NCBI GenBank assembly: GCA_903886165.1
Contig: CAISLL010000276.1
Span: forward strand, 1-6,176
Length of the DNA: 6,176 nt
Origin: an uncultured beta proteobacterium
Lineage (GTDB): Bacteria; Pseudomonadota; Gammaproteobacteria; Burkholderiales; Burkholderiaceae_C
Direction of reading: 5' to 3'
Of the stretch, positions 5,338-6,176 are shown in pieces. Under the pieces are notes generated by a model. That model made no database searches, was not told where the DNA came from, and saw only the letters and a program-made list of their open reading frames with translations. Positions within the stretch are counted from its first letter, which is position 1; each line of letters starts with the position of its first letter. A program made the position numbers and the translations under genes.

Positions 5338-6176
5338 ATGTCTGACCACTCCATTGCCGCCCCGCACAATCCCGTACACCCGGACGAAAACCAGCTGATG
5401 CTGGAGCGTCGCGAAAAACTGAAGGTGCTGCGCCAGGCTCAGGCCGAAGGCAAGGGCGTGGCCTTTCCTAACGACTTTAAGCCCGCCAACCACGCGGCCG
5501 ACCTGTTTGCCGCGCATGCCGGTCAAACCCCTGAAGGCCTGCTTGAACAAGGCGCAAGAGCCAAAGTGGCCGGGCGCATGATGCTCAAGCGGGTCATGGG
5601 CAAGGCCAGCTTTGCCACACTGCAAGACAGCACCGGACGCATCCAGATCTACATCAAGGGTGAAGACGTGGGTGCCGATGTCTACGCCGGATTCAAACAC
5701 TGGGATCTCGGCGACATCGTGGCAGCTGAAGGCCTGGTGTTCAAGACCAAGACCGGCGAGCTCTCGATTCACGCCAGCAGCGTTCGCCTGCTCACCAAGA
5801 GTCTGCGCCCGATGCCAGACAAGTTCCACGGCATGCACGACCAGGAGATCAAATACCGCCAGCGTTATGTCGACCTGATGACCGACGAAGACACCCGCAA
5901 GCGTTTTATGGCGCGCAGCAAGGCCGTGTCGGGCATCCGCGAGTTCATGGTGTCGCACAACTTCCTGGAAGTTGAAACGCCCATGCTGCACCCGATTCCG
6001 GGCGGCGCCAACGCCAAACCCTTTACCACACACCACAACGCGCTCGACCAGCAAATGTTTCTGCGCATCGCACCCGAGCTGTACCTGAAGCGCCTGATCG
6101 TGGGCGGGTTCGACCGCGTGTTCGAGATCAACCGCAGCTTCCGCAACGAAGGCATCAGCGTGCGGCACAACCCCGA
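5338..6176 (+). CDS. lysS: Lysyl-tRNA synthetase, class II, 3' end cut by the window
   Basis: LysS charges tRNA-Lys with lysine using ATP in the cytoplasm. The frame is open from the ATG at 5338 to the window edge, giving 279 complete residues; bacterial class II enzymes have about 500, so a little over half is present. After a short variable N-terminus, residues about 75-160 fit the OB-fold anticodon-binding domain (KVAGRMMLKRVMGKASFATLQD.). YRQRYVDLM (173-181) is a LysS hallmark. Motif 1 ends in FLEVETP at 209-215, then the GGANAKPF segment, PELYLKRL (246-253), and motif 2 begins FRNEGISVRHNP at 268-279, where the window stops. Motif 3 is outside. The start agrees with the betaproteobacterial LysS N-terminus (MSDHS...ENQL), yet no Shine-Dalgarno motif precedes it. 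It is divergent from yggT. Confidence 0.96.
   Translation, partial: MSDHSIAAPHNPVHPDENQLMLERREKLKVLRQAQAEGKGVAFPNDFKPANHAADLFAAHAGQTPEGLLEQGARAKVAGRMMLKRVMGKASFATLQDSTGRIQIYIKGEDVGADVYAGFKHWDLGDIVAAEGLVFKTKTGELSIHASSVRLLTKSLRPMPDKFHGMHDQEIKYRQRYVDLMTDEDTRKRFMARSKAVSGIREFMVSHNFLEVETPMLHPIPGGANAKPFTTHHNALDQQMFLRIAPELYLKRLIVGGFDRVFEINRSFRNEGISVRHNP

Noticed and set aside
4993..6168. 391-codon open frame on the - strand opposite lysS, running into the 5' part of yggT
   Set aside because: It is antisense to conserved lysS and overlaps the start of yggT in another frame. The product shows no recognisable domain; the composition is that of a shadow frame.

Overview
This 6.2-kb window is ordinary bacterial chromosome carrying housekeeping genes. 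The base composition is GC-rich by eye. The proteins (TrpF, TrpB, TrpA, AccD, LysS) read like those of Betaproteobacteria, most like Burkholderiales/Comamonadaceae (a Rhodoferax- or Polaromonas-like genome). The gene order truA-trpF-trpB-trpA-accD and an intergenic palindromic repeat of a type I associate with that family support this. The genus is inferred from memory of family sequences, not from a search.

Positions 1-4626 (+ strand) form a probable co-transcribed block. It holds the 3' part of truA (tRNA pseudouridine synthase), trpF (phosphoribosylanthranilate isomerase), trpB and trpA (the two tryptophan synthase subunits) and accD (acetyl-CoA carboxylase carboxyltransferase beta subunit). 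truA/trpF and trpB/trpA each share a 4-base ATGA overlap, which suggests translational coupling. trpF and trpB are separated by 62 bp that is mostly a palindromic repeat. trpA and accD are separated by about 120 bp that contains a palindromic REP-like element, a second small hairpin and a clear ribosome binding site for accD. The three trp genes cover the third and the last two steps of the anthranilate-to-tryptophan branch; the other trp genes must lie elsewhere.

Positions 4632-5195 (- strand) hold a YggT-family inner-membrane protein gene. It converges on accD with only 5 bp between the stop codons. Positions 5196-5337 are the shared upstream region of yggT and the divergent lysS, with a weak promoter candidate. 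From 5338 the window enters lysS (class II lysyl-tRNA synthetase), which runs off the right edge within motif 2.

No mobile element, RNA gene, CRISPR array, toxin or defence gene was found, and I see no evidence of an undescribed system. The points worth a second look are the intergenic repeats, the lack of Shine-Dalgarno sequences at several starts, the corrected accD start and the very tight accD/yggT convergence.
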